64,000 bases of DNA from Streptomyces sp. NBC_01788 (lineage in GTDB: Bacteria > Actinomycetota > Actinomycetes > Streptomycetales > Streptomycetaceae): NCBI RefSeq assembly GCF_035917575.1, contig NZ_CP109090.1, forward strand, positions 4,836,001 through 4,900,000, in the 5' to 3' direction. The notes beneath the pieces were generated by a model that saw only the letters and a program-made list of their open reading frames with translations, was not told where the DNA came from and did no database searches. Both the position numbers and the translations under genes were made by a program. The stretch's first letter is position 1. Every line of letters starts with the position of its first letter. This document shows positions 1 to 8,649 of the stretch, piece by piece.

Positions 1-1
1 C

Positions 2-478
2 GCCGTCCGCGAACACGACCGCACGCCGCGCGCCTGGAACGACGGCTTCTTCCGCAGCTCGTCGGTGGCGCCCGCCCGCGACATCGAGGTCGCCTACTGG
101 ACGGGCAAGGAGTACGGCGCCCGCCGGCCGGCCGAGTACCTCGACGCCGGACGCAAGGTCCTCAACTACAACGACGAGTTCCTCTACTACGTCCTCGGCG
201 AGCCGCAGACCTTCGTCTACCCGGACGGCCGGCGGATCTACGAGCAGTGGAACCCGCGCGTGCTGCGCGGCACCGAGGCGGTGCCCGCCCGGTACGACGC
301 GCAGATACTCGGCGGCTCGTTCGCCGTGTGGTGCGACCTGGCGAACTCCCAGACCCAGGACCAGGTGGCGGCCGGTATCCGGATGCCGCTGCGGGCGACC
401 GTCCAGAAGCTGTGGGACGCGCGGAAACCGGAGATGTCCTGGACGGAGTTCAAGGAGCTTGCCGGAAAGCTGGGTTGA
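2..478 (+). CDS. beta-N-acetylhexosaminidase (GH20), C-terminal part
   Basis: Only the last 158 codons are present; the gene enters from the left edge in frame 2 and stops with TGA at 476-478. The fragment reads PRAWNDGFF, then a segment with VLNYNDEFLYYVL and a C-terminal ILGGSFAVWCDLANSQ stretch. In GH20 hexosaminidases the equivalent region closes the TIM barrel and carries the substrate-contacting Trp and the G-x-A-x-W-x-D/E motif. The family removes terminal GlcNAc or GalNAc from chitin, peptidoglycan or glycans and is usually secreted in Streptomyces, but the signal peptide and catalytic Asp-Glu pair lie outside the window. Assignment rests on these motifs only. Confidence 0.75.
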   Translation, partial: AVREHDRTPRAWNDGFFRSSSVAPARDIEVAYWTGKEYGARRPAEYLDAGRKVLNYNDEFLYYVLGEPQTFVYPDGRRIYEQWNPRVLRGTEAVPARYDAQILGGSFAVWCDLANSQTQDQVAAGIRMPLRATVQKLWDARKPEMSWTEFKELAGKLG

Positions 479-688
479 TGCCGGGTCAGGGAAAACGCCG
501 GCCCCGTGCCGACCGCGGCCCGGTCCCGTCTCCCGCGCGCCGGCCTTCCGTCTCGCGCATTGGCCGAAACCTTTCTTATGCCAACTCGCTCGACTCCGTG
601 TGCGACCCGTGTGACACTACCGGCCGATCGCACGCAGTACGGGCAAGTGCGGGCTCCGTGGACGTCGGCGCCCCTTGAGGAGGCGTGG

Positions 689-1291
689 ATGACTCTGGTG
701 GAACTGCTCGCGCAGGCCGACGAGCGCGGGCTGGCAGCCGGCGGGCTGGCTTGTTTGGACCGGTGCGTGCCCCTGCTCGGCGGCGACGACGAGGTCCTGC
801 GGCCGCTGTGGGGGAGTCTCGCCGAGGACGGCGACCACTCCTCGGACGGCGACTGGGCCGAGCGGCTCGAGAAGGCGCGCGGCGCGCTGGAGGCGATGGG
901 CGACGAGGACGACGAGGCCGTCCTGCTGGCCCGTGGGATGCTGTCCGCCGCGCCGGCCGCCCGGTCCGCCGCCGAGGTGCGGCAGTGGGCGGACGCCTGC
1001 TCGGTCGCCTCGCTCCGGATCCACCAGCTCCTCGACCCGGCCGAGGACGGCGCCCCCGCCGACACCCTCCCCGGGGCGCTCGACTCCGTGCGCGCCGGGG
1101 GAAGCCCCGCCCCGGGTCCCGCCGAGGGCATGTCGCCGCTGGTCGCCGGCGAACTGCGGCGCCAGATCACCGTCCTGGAACTGGTCGCCGGGCACGGACG
1201 TGCCGGACTCCGCCAGGCCCTGGAGGTCTCCACGGAGGGGCGCCGCGTCCTGCGGGCGGTGGTGTCCCGCCGGGCCCGCGGCCGGGTGTGA
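689..1291 (+). CDS. hypothetical protein, helical, acidic
   Basis: A 200-aa protein that I do not recognise. The ATG at 689 follows a GAGGAGG ribosome site at 676-682, so this start is preferred to longer readings. The sequence is rich in Asp/Glu and Ala/Leu (for example LGGDDEVLRPLWGSL), with no signal peptide, membrane span or known motif; it looks mostly alpha-helical and cytoplasmic. It lies upstream of another small unknown gene and two ECF sigma factor genes on the same strand, but the gap to the next gene is about 150 bp, so co-transcription is not certain. Confidence 0.6.
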   Translation: MTLVELLAQADERGLAAGGLACLDRCVPLLGGDDEVLRPLWGSLAEDGDHSSDGDWAERLEKARGALEAMGDEDDEAVLLARGMLSAAPAARSAAEVRQWADACSVASLRIHQLLDPAEDGAPADTLPGALDSVRAGGSPAPGPAEGMSPLVAGELRRQITVLELVAGHGRAGLRQALEVSTEGRRVLRAVVSRRARGRV

Positions 1292-1441
1292 GCCCACCGC
1301 CCCGGACGGACCGGGCGCGCGGCGGGCATCTGTGAGCGTCCTGCGGGCGCGATGCGGTGGTCCTGCGCCGGTCCTGCGCCGGTTGTGGGGAAGTCCGCGA
1401 TCGCGGGTGACGAACCGCGGGCGGTGCGCGCTCTTCCCTAT

Positions 1442-1852
1442 GTGACAGTCCAGCATGTGACGACTCAGCAGCAGAGCAGGCCGCAGGCCGCCACCAAACC
1501 GGTGCGGTGGGCGGCGGACACCGCGACGGCGATGCGCGAGGGCGCTCGGCTGCGCCTGGACTACTCGGCGCAGAGCCTGTGGCGCGTCGACCGGACCATC
1601 GAGGAGATACGGCGCGAGGGCACGCCGCACGCCGCCGTGCGGAGCGTGCTGCGCGGCTTCGGCGCGTACGCGGGCGAGGTGATCATCCGTCATGGCGGCG
1701 GGGCCGAGTGGTGGGCGAGCGGCGGCGAGCACTGGGTGCGCACCGCGGACGGACGGCTGTGGGACCCCATCGAGGAGGCCGGCCGCTGCTTCACGGGCCA
1801 GGGCTCGCTGCGGCTGCTGTGCCGGGACGCGATGGGTAGCGAGCGGATCTGA
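1442..1852 (+). CDS. hypothetical protein with GAYxGEV motif
   Basis: About 136 aa, GTG at 1442; a second in-frame GTG at 1457 is equally possible and neither has a clear ribosome site. The middle contains a helix ending in GFGAYAGEVIIRHGG followed by a Trp-rich strand (AEWWASGGEHWVR) and a DPIEEAGRCF segment. The GAYxGEV pattern recurs in small uncharacterised actinobacterial domains of the DUF3806/DUF6278 type, which I recall as family knowledge and could not test. The stop is 4 bp before the earliest possible start of the following sigma factor gene, so the two are likely co-expressed. Confidence 0.55.
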   Translation: MTVQHVTTQQQSRPQAATKPVRWAADTATAMREGARLRLDYSAQSLWRVDRTIEEIRREGTPHAAVRSVLRGFGAYAGEVIIRHGGGAEWWASGGEHWVRTADGRLWDPIEEAGRCFTGQGSLRLLCRDAMGSERI

Positions 1853-1855
1853 GTC

Positions 1856-2578
1856 GTGGCCGGTGGGCCGCTGACGAGCTGTGACACTTCTGTGGGAGCC
1901 GACGCTGATGACCGTGGGGGCGTGGACACGGCCGGTGGGCGGTGCGCACGCCTGGGGACTCGCTACGGACGAGGACGGTTCTTGGGCCACGGAGGGGAAC
2001 CCCGCCGCGCGCAGGCGTACGACGGGGAGCTGGGTGCGGCCGTCGCGCGGGCCCAGGAGGGCGACGAGGAGTCCTTCGCCGTCGCGTACCGGCTGGTGCA
2101 GCCCGGACTGCTCGGGTATCTGCGCGGTCTCGTCGGCGACGACGCGGAGGACGTGGCCTCCGAGGCCTGGCTGGAGATCGCGCGCGACCTCGGCCGGTTC
2201 CGGGGCGACGGGGCGGGCTTCCGCGGCTGGACGGCGACCATCGCCCGGCACCGGGCGCTCGACCATCTGCGCCGGAAACGGGTGCGGCCCCGGGGCACCA
2301 CGCTGGAGCAGGACGTCCTGGAGCTGCCCGGTCCGCACAGCACCCATGACCAGGCCCTGGAGGCCATGACCACCGAGCGCGCTCTCGACCTCGTCCGCGG
2401 GCTGCCCCGCGACCAGGCCGAGGCCGTACTGCTGCGGGTCGTGGTCGGTCTCGACGGCCCCGCCGCCGCGCGCGTCCTCGGCAAACGGCCGGGCGCAGTG
2501 CGCACCGCGGCCTACCGGGGTCTGAAACGGCTGGCGCTTCAGCTCGAGGAGGAGGCCCGGGGCGCGGCGGGAGAGTGA
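1856..2578 (+). CDS. ECF sigma-70 family sigma factor (first of a tandem pair)
   Basis: The conserved part runs from about residue 55 (DGELGAAVARAQEGDE) to the end. Region 2 holds LGYLRGLVGDDAEDVASEAWLEIARDL and the core-binding helix with FRGWTATIARHRALDHLRR. Region 4 holds LPRDQAEAVLLRVVVGLD, then a helix-turn-helix with AAARVLGKRPGAVRTAAYRGLKRL. The true start is unclear: GTG at 1856, GTG at 1922 and TTG at 1982 are all in frame, and the first 50 residues look non-conserved, so a shorter protein is likely. The gene at 2868 is an obvious paralogue. No zinc-type anti-sigma gene is adjacent, but a membrane protein follows the second sigma gene. Confidence 0.85.
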   Translation: MAGGPLTSCDTSVGADADDRGGVDTAGGRCARLGTRYGRGRFLGHGGEPRRAQAYDGELGAAVARAQEGDEESFAVAYRLVQPGLLGYLRGLVGDDAEDVASEAWLEIARDLGRFRGDGAGFRGWTATIARHRALDHLRRKRVRPRGTTLEQDVLELPGPHSTHDQALEAMTTERALDLVRGLPRDQAEAVLLRVVVGLDGPAAARVLGKRPGAVRTAAYRGLKRLALQLEEEARGAAGE

Positions 2579-2592
2579 GGGGCACCGAGGCA

Positions 2593-2634
2593 ACGGCCGG
2601 GGCCGCCACCCCCCACAGGAGAGGCCCCGGCCGT
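2593..2634 (+). terminator. hairpin after first ECF sigma gene
   Basis: A perfect 12-bp inverted repeat (ACGGCCGGGGCC at 2593-2604, complement at 2623-2634) with an 18-nt loop lies 14 bp after the first sigma factor stop. There is no T-run, as is normal for Streptomyces terminators. Confidence 0.6.
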
Positions 2635-2867
2635 CGCGCGGCACGGGCCGCGCGGCCCGTACTCCTTACAGCGCCGAGGGAGCGGTTTCTGTCACACCTC
2701 GTCCCCGCTCCGATTGGTTGCGCGTTGTACGGTCATGGACGGAAGGCGGTTTCAGGCCGTAACGTGCCTTTCGCGCCGAGGCGCGGCGGGCATGGACACC
2801 GCAACGATCTGCCGCCTCGAACACCGCAACCATCAACTGAGGAACCACGACGGCGAGAGCCCGGTCC

Positions 2868-3572
2868 GTGCCAGCGGTGCCGGTTCAGTGGCAAGAAAGG
2901 GCACCACGGGTGCTGGGGGACGACGCGGAGCTGACCGCCGCGGTGCTTGCGGCGCAGGACGGGGACGAGACCGCGTTCCGGACTGTGTACCGTGCCGTGC
3001 ACCCGCGGCTGCTCGGATACATACGCACGCTGGTCGGCGATCCGGACGCCGAGGACGTGGCGTCCGAGGCCTGGCTCCAGATCGCCCGCGACCTGGAGCG
3101 GTTCAGCGGGGACGCCGACCGGTTCCGCGGCTGGGCCGCCCGGATAGCCCGCAACCGCGCCCTGGACCACATACGCATGCGCGGCCGCCGCCCCGCGATC
3201 GGCGGCGACGAGACGGAGCTGGCCGGCCGGGCCGCGGAGTCCGACACCGCGGGCGAGGCCATGGAGGCCCTGGCCACCGGAAGCACGTTCTCCCTCATCG
3301 CCCGGCTGCCGCAGGACCAGGCCGAGGCCGTGGTGCTCCGGGTGGTCGTGGGTCTCGACGCGAAGACCGCGGCCGAGACGCTCGGCAAGCGCCCCGGTGC
3401 CGTGCGTACCGCCGCGCACCGCGGTCTGAGACGGCTCGCGGAACTCCTCGGTGACGATCCGCAATCCCCCCACGCGCTCGACGCGCTGCCGCCTCCGCGA
3501 GAACCGCGGGGACGCGCGGTGACGTCCGCCGGTGTGACGCATATGCGCGCCCGGACGCAGAAGGACATGTGA
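2868..3572 (+). CDS. ECF sigma-70 family sigma factor (second of a tandem pair)
   Basis: A 234-aa sigma factor closely related to the gene at 1856. It has region 2 (LGYIRTLVGDPDAEDVASEA, then FRGWAARIARNRALDHIR) and region 4 (LPQDQAEAVVLRVVVGLD, then AAETLGKRPGAVRTAAHRGL). The GTG at 2868 is used here; a GTG at 2910 (V-L-G-D-D-A-E-L) has the better ribosome site (AGAAAGGG at 2894-2900) and may be the true start. A basic C-terminal tail of about 35 residues follows region 4. The stop overlaps the start of the next gene, a membrane protein, which suggests translational coupling and a regulatory partnership. Confidence 0.87.
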   Translation: MPAVPVQWQERAPRVLGDDAELTAAVLAAQDGDETAFRTVYRAVHPRLLGYIRTLVGDPDAEDVASEAWLQIARDLERFSGDADRFRGWAARIARNRALDHIRMRGRRPAIGGDETELAGRAAESDTAGEAMEALATGSTFSLIARLPQDQAEAVVLRVVVGLDAKTAAETLGKRPGAVRTAAHRGLRRLAELLGDDPQSPHALDALPPPREPRGRAVTSAGVTHMRARTQKDM

Positions 3573-4900
3573 TGGCCGAGGAGCAGCACAGGTGGCTGGA
3601 CCACGACACTGCGGAGCGTCTGCTGCGCGGGGAGCCACTGGACACCGTCGACATCACCGTCCGTGATCAGGCCGAACGGCTCGCCAAGGCACTGGGCGCC
3701 CTGTCCGCCGAGTCGTCCCCGCTTCCTCCGGCCGTCCGTGCCTTCCAGGACCGGGCCGCCTTCTCCGCCTCCCCGCCCGCCTCGGCGTGTCCCGTCGAGG
3801 CCGACGAGGCACTGCCCGGTGAGGCGGCCGCGCTGGCCGCCTTCCGCAAGGCACACGCCGAACGGGCCGACGAGCGGGCCGCGGAGGGCACCGACGCCTT
3901 CGGCGCGGCCCTCGCGGCGCACTCCCGTCCGCGTTCCGCGGTCTCCGACGACGTCGGGCTCGTCCGGGTCGGCACGCACGCGCGTGGCGGTACGGGAGGG
4001 CGTTCCCGGCATGCCGGGCCGGGGCGCCGGCGCCGACCGGTACGCCTCGCGCTGTCGGCCGCGCTGGCCGTGGGCGCGGTCGGCGGGGTCGCGGCGGCGG
4101 CAACCACCGGCGTGCTGCCGACGCCGTTCGGCGGCGACGAGCCCGCGCCCGGCACCTCCGTCTCCGTCCCGGCGACCCCGGAGCACCCGCTGGTGACGCC
4201 CTCGCCCGACCGCACCACGGGCGGCGGTCCGGGCACGCCGACGCCCGGCGGCGCCACGACCGGCGCCGCGGACCGCGACGCCGGGAGCAGCGCGCTCGAG
4301 GGCGGCGCCGCCCCCGGGCACGAGGCCACCGCCACCGCCGGTTCCGGCGACGACCAGGGGGCCCCCGAGAGCTGGAACCGGCTGGTGTCGTCCTGCCGCG
4401 ACCTGCGCGACGGCAAGAGCCTGGACTCGGACCGCCGACGCGACCTGGAGACGGCGGCCGGCGGCTCCGCGCGCGTGTGGTCGTACTGCCGGGGTGTCCT
4501 GAAGACGGTCGACGGCCGCTCCGGTGACAAGGGCCGCGACGACCAGGGCGGGAGTGAGGGCGGCGGCGAGAACGGCAAGGGCGGCGGGAAGAACCGCGGC
4601 GGCCAGGGCGACCAGGGTTCGCAGGACGGCCAGGGCGACGACCAGGGTGGCGACAGAGCCGGGGACGGAGACGGGGGCAAGGACGGCTTCGGCGGCAACG
4701 GCCGCGGCCTCCGCAAGGGCCTCGCACCGACGATGTTCGCCCCGCCGCTCCCGGACGTCTCCCCCTCGGGCCCGGAAGGGCTGTCGGACCCCTCGGACCC
4801 GGAATGGCTGTCGGACCCGGAACGGCCCGCCTCACTCTCGGCGCCGTTTGCCGGGCCCCATCTGCGGCCCCTCCTGATCCCGCCCCTGCCGCAGCTCTGA
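3572..4900 (+). CDS. single-pass membrane protein coupled to ECF sigma, putative regulator (anti-sigma-like)
   Basis: A 442-aa protein; ATG at 3572 overlaps the upstream sigma stop (ATGTGATG) and has AAGGA at 3561-3565. The first 150 residues are cytoplasmic in character and begin with a helix (HDTAERLLRGEPLDTVDI). After a basic stretch (RRRRPVR) one membrane span follows at about residues 158-178 (LALSAALAVGAVGGVAAAAT). The outer part is Pro/Thr/Gly-rich low complexity, holds a short motif with two Cys (SSCRDLRDG and VWSYCRGVL), then a Gly/Asp/Gln-rich run. It has no HxxxCxxC zinc motif. The topology and coupling fit a non-zinc anti-sigma factor for one or both ECF factors; that role is inference. 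Confidence 0.7.
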   Translation: MAEEQHRWLDHDTAERLLRGEPLDTVDITVRDQAERLAKALGALSAESSPLPPAVRAFQDRAAFSASPPASACPVEADEALPGEAAALAAFRKAHAERADERAAEGTDAFGAALAAHSRPRSAVSDDVGLVRVGTHARGGTGGRSRHAGPGRRRRPVRLALSAALAVGAVGGVAAAATTGVLPTPFGGDEPAPGTSVSVPATPEHPLVTPSPDRTTGGGPGTPTPGGATTGAADRDAGSSALEGGAAPGHEATATAGSGDDQGAPESWNRLVSSCRDLRDGKSLDSDRRRDLETAAGGSARVWSYCRGVLKTVDGRSGDKGRDDQGGSEGGGENGKGGGKNRGGQGDQGSQDGQGDDQGGDRAGDGDGGKDGFGGNGRGLRKGLAPTMFAPPLPDVSPSGPEGLSDPSDPEWLSDPERPASLSAPFAGPHLRPLLIPPLPQL

Positions 4901-5044
4901 CCTGCGGGTTCGTGGCACAGGGAAGACTGTCCCCCCGGGGGTGTGACGTTTTCCGCGGCGGTGGCGCAGTAGTGAGTGAGCCGACTGGTCATCGGCCGCC
5001 GCACAGAGCCGGGGTTCCCCCCGTACCCACGGCTCGTGCATTCC

Positions 5045-5083
5045 GGCGCGGGCGGGACACGTTCCCCCGGTCCCGCCCGCGCC
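5045..5083. terminator. bidirectional hairpin between convergent genes
   Basis: A 14-bp perfect GC-rich stem (5045-5058 with 5070-5083) with an 11-nt loop lies between the convergent membrane-protein gene (+) and the L,D-transpeptidase gene (-). It can serve both. Confidence 0.7.
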
Positions 5084-5113
5084 CCCGTCCTCTCCCTCGC
5101 CGTTCCTCGCGCG

Positions 5114-5965
5114 TCACCAGTGCACGACGACCCGGTCGCCGACCCGCACCTGCGCGAACAGCCGTGAGATCGCCGCCTCGTCGCGTACGTTGACGCACCC
5201 GTGCGAGCCGCCCGCGTAGCCGCGCGCCGCGAAGTCGTAGGAGAAGTGCACGGCCTGGCCGCCGCTGAAGAACAGCGCGTAGGGCATGGGGGAGTCGTAG
5301 AGCGTCGACACATGGTGCCGGGACTTCCAGTAGACCTGGAACACGCCCTCGCGGGTGGGTGTGTACTCGCTTCCGAACCGCACCGCCATCGTCGAGAGCG
5401 TTCGTCCGTCCACCATCCAGCGCAGCGTCCGGGTGGTCTTGTCGATGCACAGCACCCGGCCGGTCAGGCAGCGCCCGTCCGGTGGTCCGGCCGGCTGCCC
5501 GCCCATCAGGTACAGCTCCCACCGGCCCGGCTCGTGCGTCATCGCCAGCAGGCGCTGCCAGGTGACCGTGTCGGTCCGCCCCGTCCGCGGCAGCCCGCGC
5601 TTTCCCTGGAAGCCCTGGACGGCCTGCTCGGTCAGCTCGTCGTAGGAGCCGGTGGGCCCGTCGAACAGCCAGCCGATCTGGCGCAGCCGGGCCTGGAGTT
5701 CCCGTACGGCAGGGCCGCTGTCGCCGCGGGACCACAGGACCTGGGCGGTGCTGCGGACCGGGCGCGGGGTCCCGCCCGGTCTCGCGTCGCCGGGGTCGCC
5801 GGTGCGGACACCGGGCTGCCGGGTGCCGTCCGGGATCTCGATGTGCACCGGCGTGCGCGGCCGGCCGTCCGGGCCCGTGGGCTGCACCGTGCAGCCGCTC
5901 AGGGCGGCCAGTGCCGTGGCCGCGGCGACGGCGGCGCCCGCCTTCCTCATGCCCCCGGTACGCAT
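5114..5965 (-). CDS. L,D-transpeptidase lipoprotein with peptidoglycan-binding domain
   Basis: 283 aa. The N-terminus is a lipoprotein signal ending in LAALSGC (Cys at about residue 25), so the protein should be anchored outside the membrane. Residues about 80-140 form a PG_binding_1 domain (GDSGPAVRELQARLRQIGW). The C-terminal YkuD domain holds HFSYDF and the catalytic GGSHGCVNVRD motif with Cys near residue 257. The family makes 3-3 peptidoglycan cross-links or attaches proteins to peptidoglycan. ATG at 5965 follows a GGGGGG stretch; a second ATG lies at 5950. It is divergent from the mutase gene, with 234 bp between them. Confidence 0.85.
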   Translation of the reverse strand: MRTGGMRKAGAAVAAATALAALSGCTVQPTGPDGRPRTPVHIEIPDGTRQPGVRTGDPGDARPGGTPRPVRSTAQVLWSRGDSGPAVRELQARLRQIGWLFDGPTGSYDELTEQAVQGFQGKRGLPRTGRTDTVTWQRLLAMTHEPGRWELYLMGGQPAGPPDGRCLTGRVLCIDKTTRTLRWMVDGRTLSTMAVRFGSEYTPTREGVFQVYWKSRHHVSTLYDSPMPYALFFSGGQAVHFSYDFAARGYAGGSHGCVNVRDEAAISRLFAQVRVGDRVVVHW

Positions 5966-6199
5966 GGCGCCCCCCGTTGTCCCGCCGGCGTCCGTCGCCG
6001 GTACACCGGAATGTCTCCCCGCGAGTGACGGACGGCGAACCACGGGGCAAGGTGGGGAGATGAACGAGCGGTCCGGCCCGTGGGACAGCTCCCCGCGGCG
6101 GGCACTCCCCGACGGCACGGCCGCCGCCGCGGTCCGGGGCGACAGCGGGTCGTACGGGCGGACAACTGGCGGGCGACAGGGAACGCGGAGGCACACACC

Positions 6200-7780
6200 A
6201 TGACGCGCGAGTCGGAGTCGGGGCTGCCCATCGAGCCGGTCTACGGGCCGGACGCCCTGAAGGACTGGGACCCGGCCGAGAAACTGGGCGAGCCGGGGGC
6301 CTACCCCTTCACCCGCGGTGTGTACCCCACCATGTACACGGGCCGCCCCTGGACCATGCGCCAGTACGCCGGTTTCGGCACGGCGGTGGAGTCCAACGCC
6401 CGCTACAAGCAGTTGATCGCCAACGGCACGACGGGCCTGTCCGTCGCCTTCGACCTGCCCACCCAGATGGGCCACGACTCCGACGCGCCGATCGCGCACG
6501 GCGAGGTCGGCAAGGTGGGCGTGGCCATCGACTCGGTCGACGACATGCGGGTGCTGTTCGGCGGCATCCCGCTGGACAAGGTGTCCACGTCGATGACGAT
6601 CAACGCCCCCGCGGCACTCCTGCTCCTGCTGTACCAACTGGTGGCGGAGGAGCAGGGGGTCGGCGCCGACAGCCTGACGGGCACGATCCAGAACGACGTG
6701 CTGAAGGAGTACATCGCGCGCGGGACGTACATCTTCCCGCCCAAGCCGTCCCTGCGGCTGATCGCGGACATCTTCAAGTACTGCAGGGCCGAGATCCCCA
6801 AGTGGAACACCATCTCGATCTCGGGCTACCACATGGCCGAGGCGGGCGCGTCCCCCGCGCAGGAGATCGCGTTCACCCTCGCCGACGGCATCGAGTACGT
6901 CCGCACGGCGGTCGCGGCCGGCATGGACGTCGACGACTTCGCCCCGCGCCTGTCCTTCTTCTTCGTCGCCCGGACGACGATCCTGGAGGAGGTCGCCAAG
7001 TTCCGCGCCGCCCGCCGGATCTGGGCGCGTGTGATGAAGGAGGAGTTCGGCGCGAAGAACCCCAAGTCGCTGATGCTGCGCTTCCACACGCAGACGGCGG
7101 GGGTCCAGCTCACGGCACAGCAGCCCGAGGTGAACCTGGTCCGGGTCGCCGTCCAGGGCCTGTCGGCGGTCCTCGGCGGCACCCAGTCGCTGCACACCAA
7201 CGCCTTCGACGAGGCGATCGCGCTGCCCACCGACAAGAGCGCGCGCCTGGCCCTGCGCACCCAGCAGGTCCTGGCGTACGAGACGGACGTGACCGCGACG
7301 GTGGACCCCTTCGCCGGCTCCTACGTCATCGAGAGGATGACGGACGACGTGGAGGCGGCCGCCGTCGCGCTGATGCGGAAGGTCGAGGACCTCGGGGGCG
7401 CGGTCTCGGCGATCGAGCACGGCTTCCAGAAGCAGGAGATCGAGCGCAGCGCCTACCGCATCGCCCAGGAGACCGACTCCGGCGAGCGGGTCGTCGTCGG
7501 CGTCAACCGCTTCGGACTCGACGAGGAGGAGCCCTACGAGCCGCTCCGCGTCGACCCCGCCATCGAGGCCCAGCAGGCCGAACGCCTGGCCCGGCTGCGC
7601 GCCGAGCGTGACCGGACGGCGGTGGACACGGCCCTGTCCGCCCTGAAGAAGGCCGCCAAGGGCGAGGACAACGTCCTCTACCCGATGAAGGAGGCGCTGA
7701 GGGCGCGGGCGACGGTGGGCGAGGTGTGCAACGCGCTGCGCGAGGTGTGGGGCAACTACGTGCCGAGCGACGTGTTCTGA
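6200..7780 (+). CDS. acyl-CoA mutase large subunit (methylmalonyl-CoA mutase type, no B12 domain)
   Basis: 526 aa, covering the substrate-binding TIM barrel of the methylmalonyl-CoA mutase family ([42 protein letters not shown] with the active-site His, [16 protein letters not shown]). The Tyr of RGVY and the Arg of PKPSLR, which bind the substrate carboxylate in true methylmalonyl-CoA mutase, are both present. This favours a dicarboxylic acyl-CoA substrate over isobutyryl-CoA. The protein ends without the cobalamin-binding DxHxxG domain, so it should need a separate small subunit, which is not in this window. It probably links branched-chain or odd-chain acyl-CoA metabolism with propionyl-CoA carboxylation. 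Confidence 0.85.
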   Translation: MTRESESGLPIEPVYGPDALKDWDPAEKLGEPGAYPFTRGVYPTMYTGRPWTMRQYAGFGTAVESNARYKQLIANGTTGLSVAFDLPTQMGHDSDAPIAHGEVGKVGVAIDSVDDMRVLFGGIPLDKVSTSMTINAPAALLLLLYQLVAEEQGVGADSLTGTIQNDVLKEYIARGTYIFPPKPSLRLIADIFKYCRAEIPKWNTISISGYHMAEAGASPAQEIAFTLADGIEYVRTAVAAGMDVDDFAPRLSFFFVARTTILEEVAKFRAARRIWARVMKEEFGAKNPKSLMLRFHTQTAGVQLTAQQPEVNLVRVAVQGLSAVLGGTQSLHTNAFDEAIALPTDKSARLALRTQQVLAYETDVTATVDPFAGSYVIERMTDDVEAAAVALMRKVEDLGGAVSAIEHGFQKQEIERSAYRIAQETDSGERVVVGVNRFGLDEEEPYEPLRVDPAIEAQQAERLARLRAERDRTAVDTALSALKKAAKGEDNVLYPMKEALRARATVGEVCNALREVWGNYVPSDVF

Positions 7781-7785
7781 GCGAC

Positions 7786-7812
7786 GGCGGCCCCCGCGGC
7801 GAGGGGGCCGCC
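7786..7812 (+). terminator. terminator after mutase gene
   Basis: A perfect 10-bp stem (GGCGGCCCCC at 7786-7795 and its complement at 7803-7812) with a 7-nt loop starts 6 bp after the mutase stop. Confidence 0.75.
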
Positions 7813-7879
7813 GGGCCGCCCGTCTCGTCCCCCGGAACCCGGAGACGGGGTGCCGTACCGCCGTGCGACACTCCTTGCC

Positions 7880-8530
7880 ATGTTCGGAGTCATCCACCTC
7901 CCCACCTACTTGGCAGGACTGGCGCTCATCGTCCTGCTCCCCGGGCCCAACTCGCTGTACGTGCTCTCCGTCGCCGCCCGGCGCGGGGTACGCGCCGGGT
8001 ACACCGCCGCCGCGGGTGTCTGGTGCGGGGACACCGTGCTCATGACGCTGGGAGCGGCCGGGGCGGCCTCCCTGCTGAAGGCGAACCCCGTGCTGTTCGG
8101 GATCGTGAAGTACGCCGGCGCCGGATATCTGACCTGGATCGCGATCGGCATGCTGCGGACCGGCTGGGGGATGTGGCGGACCCGGCGGGAGAAGGCCGCG
8201 CTGGAGGAGGACTCCGCGCCGGCGGCCGGCGAGCGGCCGTTCCGCCGCGCTCTCGTCGTCAGCCTCGTCAATCCCAAGGCGATCCTGTTCGTCATCGCCT
8301 TCTTCGTGCAGTTCGTCGACCCGGCCTACGCCTATCCGGCGCTGTCCTTCGTCATCCTCGGCGCCTTCCTCCAGTTCGCCAGCGTCCTCTACCTCAGCGC
8401 GCTGATATTCGGCGGCATGAAGCTGGCCGCCGCCTTCCGCCGCCGCAAGCGCCTGTCGGCGTCCGCGACCTCCGCGGCGGGCGTGCTGTTCCTGGGCTTC
8501 GCGGTGAAGCTCACGCTGGCGAGCACGTAG
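7880..8530 (+). CDS. LysE/LeuE-family amino-acid exporter
   Basis: 216 aa with about six membrane spans, starting MFGVIHLPTYLAGLALIVLLPGPN. The PGPNxxYVLS motif after the first helix and the VNPKAILF motif in the C-terminal half are typical of the LysE/RhtB superfamily, which exports amino acids; the N-terminus resembles leucine exporters, but the substrate cannot be told. ATG at 7880 lacks an obvious ribosome site. A GTG ten codons upstream (7850) has GGAG before it and is an alternative start. The gene stands alone between two terminators. Confidence 0.82.
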   Translation: MFGVIHLPTYLAGLALIVLLPGPNSLYVLSVAARRGVRAGYTAAAGVWCGDTVLMTLGAAGAASLLKANPVLFGIVKYAGAGYLTWIAIGMLRTGWGMWRTRREKAALEEDSAPAAGERPFRRALVVSLVNPKAILFVIAFFVQFVDPAYAYPALSFVILGAFLQFASVLYLSALIFGGMKLAAAFRRRKRLSASATSAAGVLFLGFAVKLTLAST

Positions 8531-8576
8531 CGCCGCTCCACCGGCCGCCGCTCGCCGCGGGGACCGCAGACGGCAC

Positions 8577-8606
8577 GGGCCCCGGAACGTATCCGTTCCG
8601 GGGCCC
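8577..8606. terminator. bidirectional terminator between LysE and acyltransferase genes
   Basis: A perfect 13-bp stem (8577-8589 with 8594-8606) with a TATC tetraloop lies between convergent genes, 46 bp after the exporter stop and 43 bp after the acyltransferase stop on the other strand. Confidence 0.85.
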
Positions 8607-8649
8607 ACTTCTGTCCCATGGGGCTTGCTGCGCCGTCGTGTCCGGCGGG

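Noticed and set aside
238..1329. Long open frames on the opposite strand of real genes (for example 238-1329, 617-2644, 2885-4321, 3667-5313, 11418-14240, 56813-58837 minus strand)
   Set aside because: They are antisense or frame-shifted readings of G/C-rich genes with clear domains; their proteins are Arg/Pro/Ala-rich with no motif. The only real gene kept from the 56813-58837 frame is the GGCT-like protein from 57250 downward.
6020..6199. Cobalamin riboswitch before the mutase gene
   Set aside because: I looked for a B12-box-like sequence and stem pattern in the 234-bp gap and saw none I could defend.
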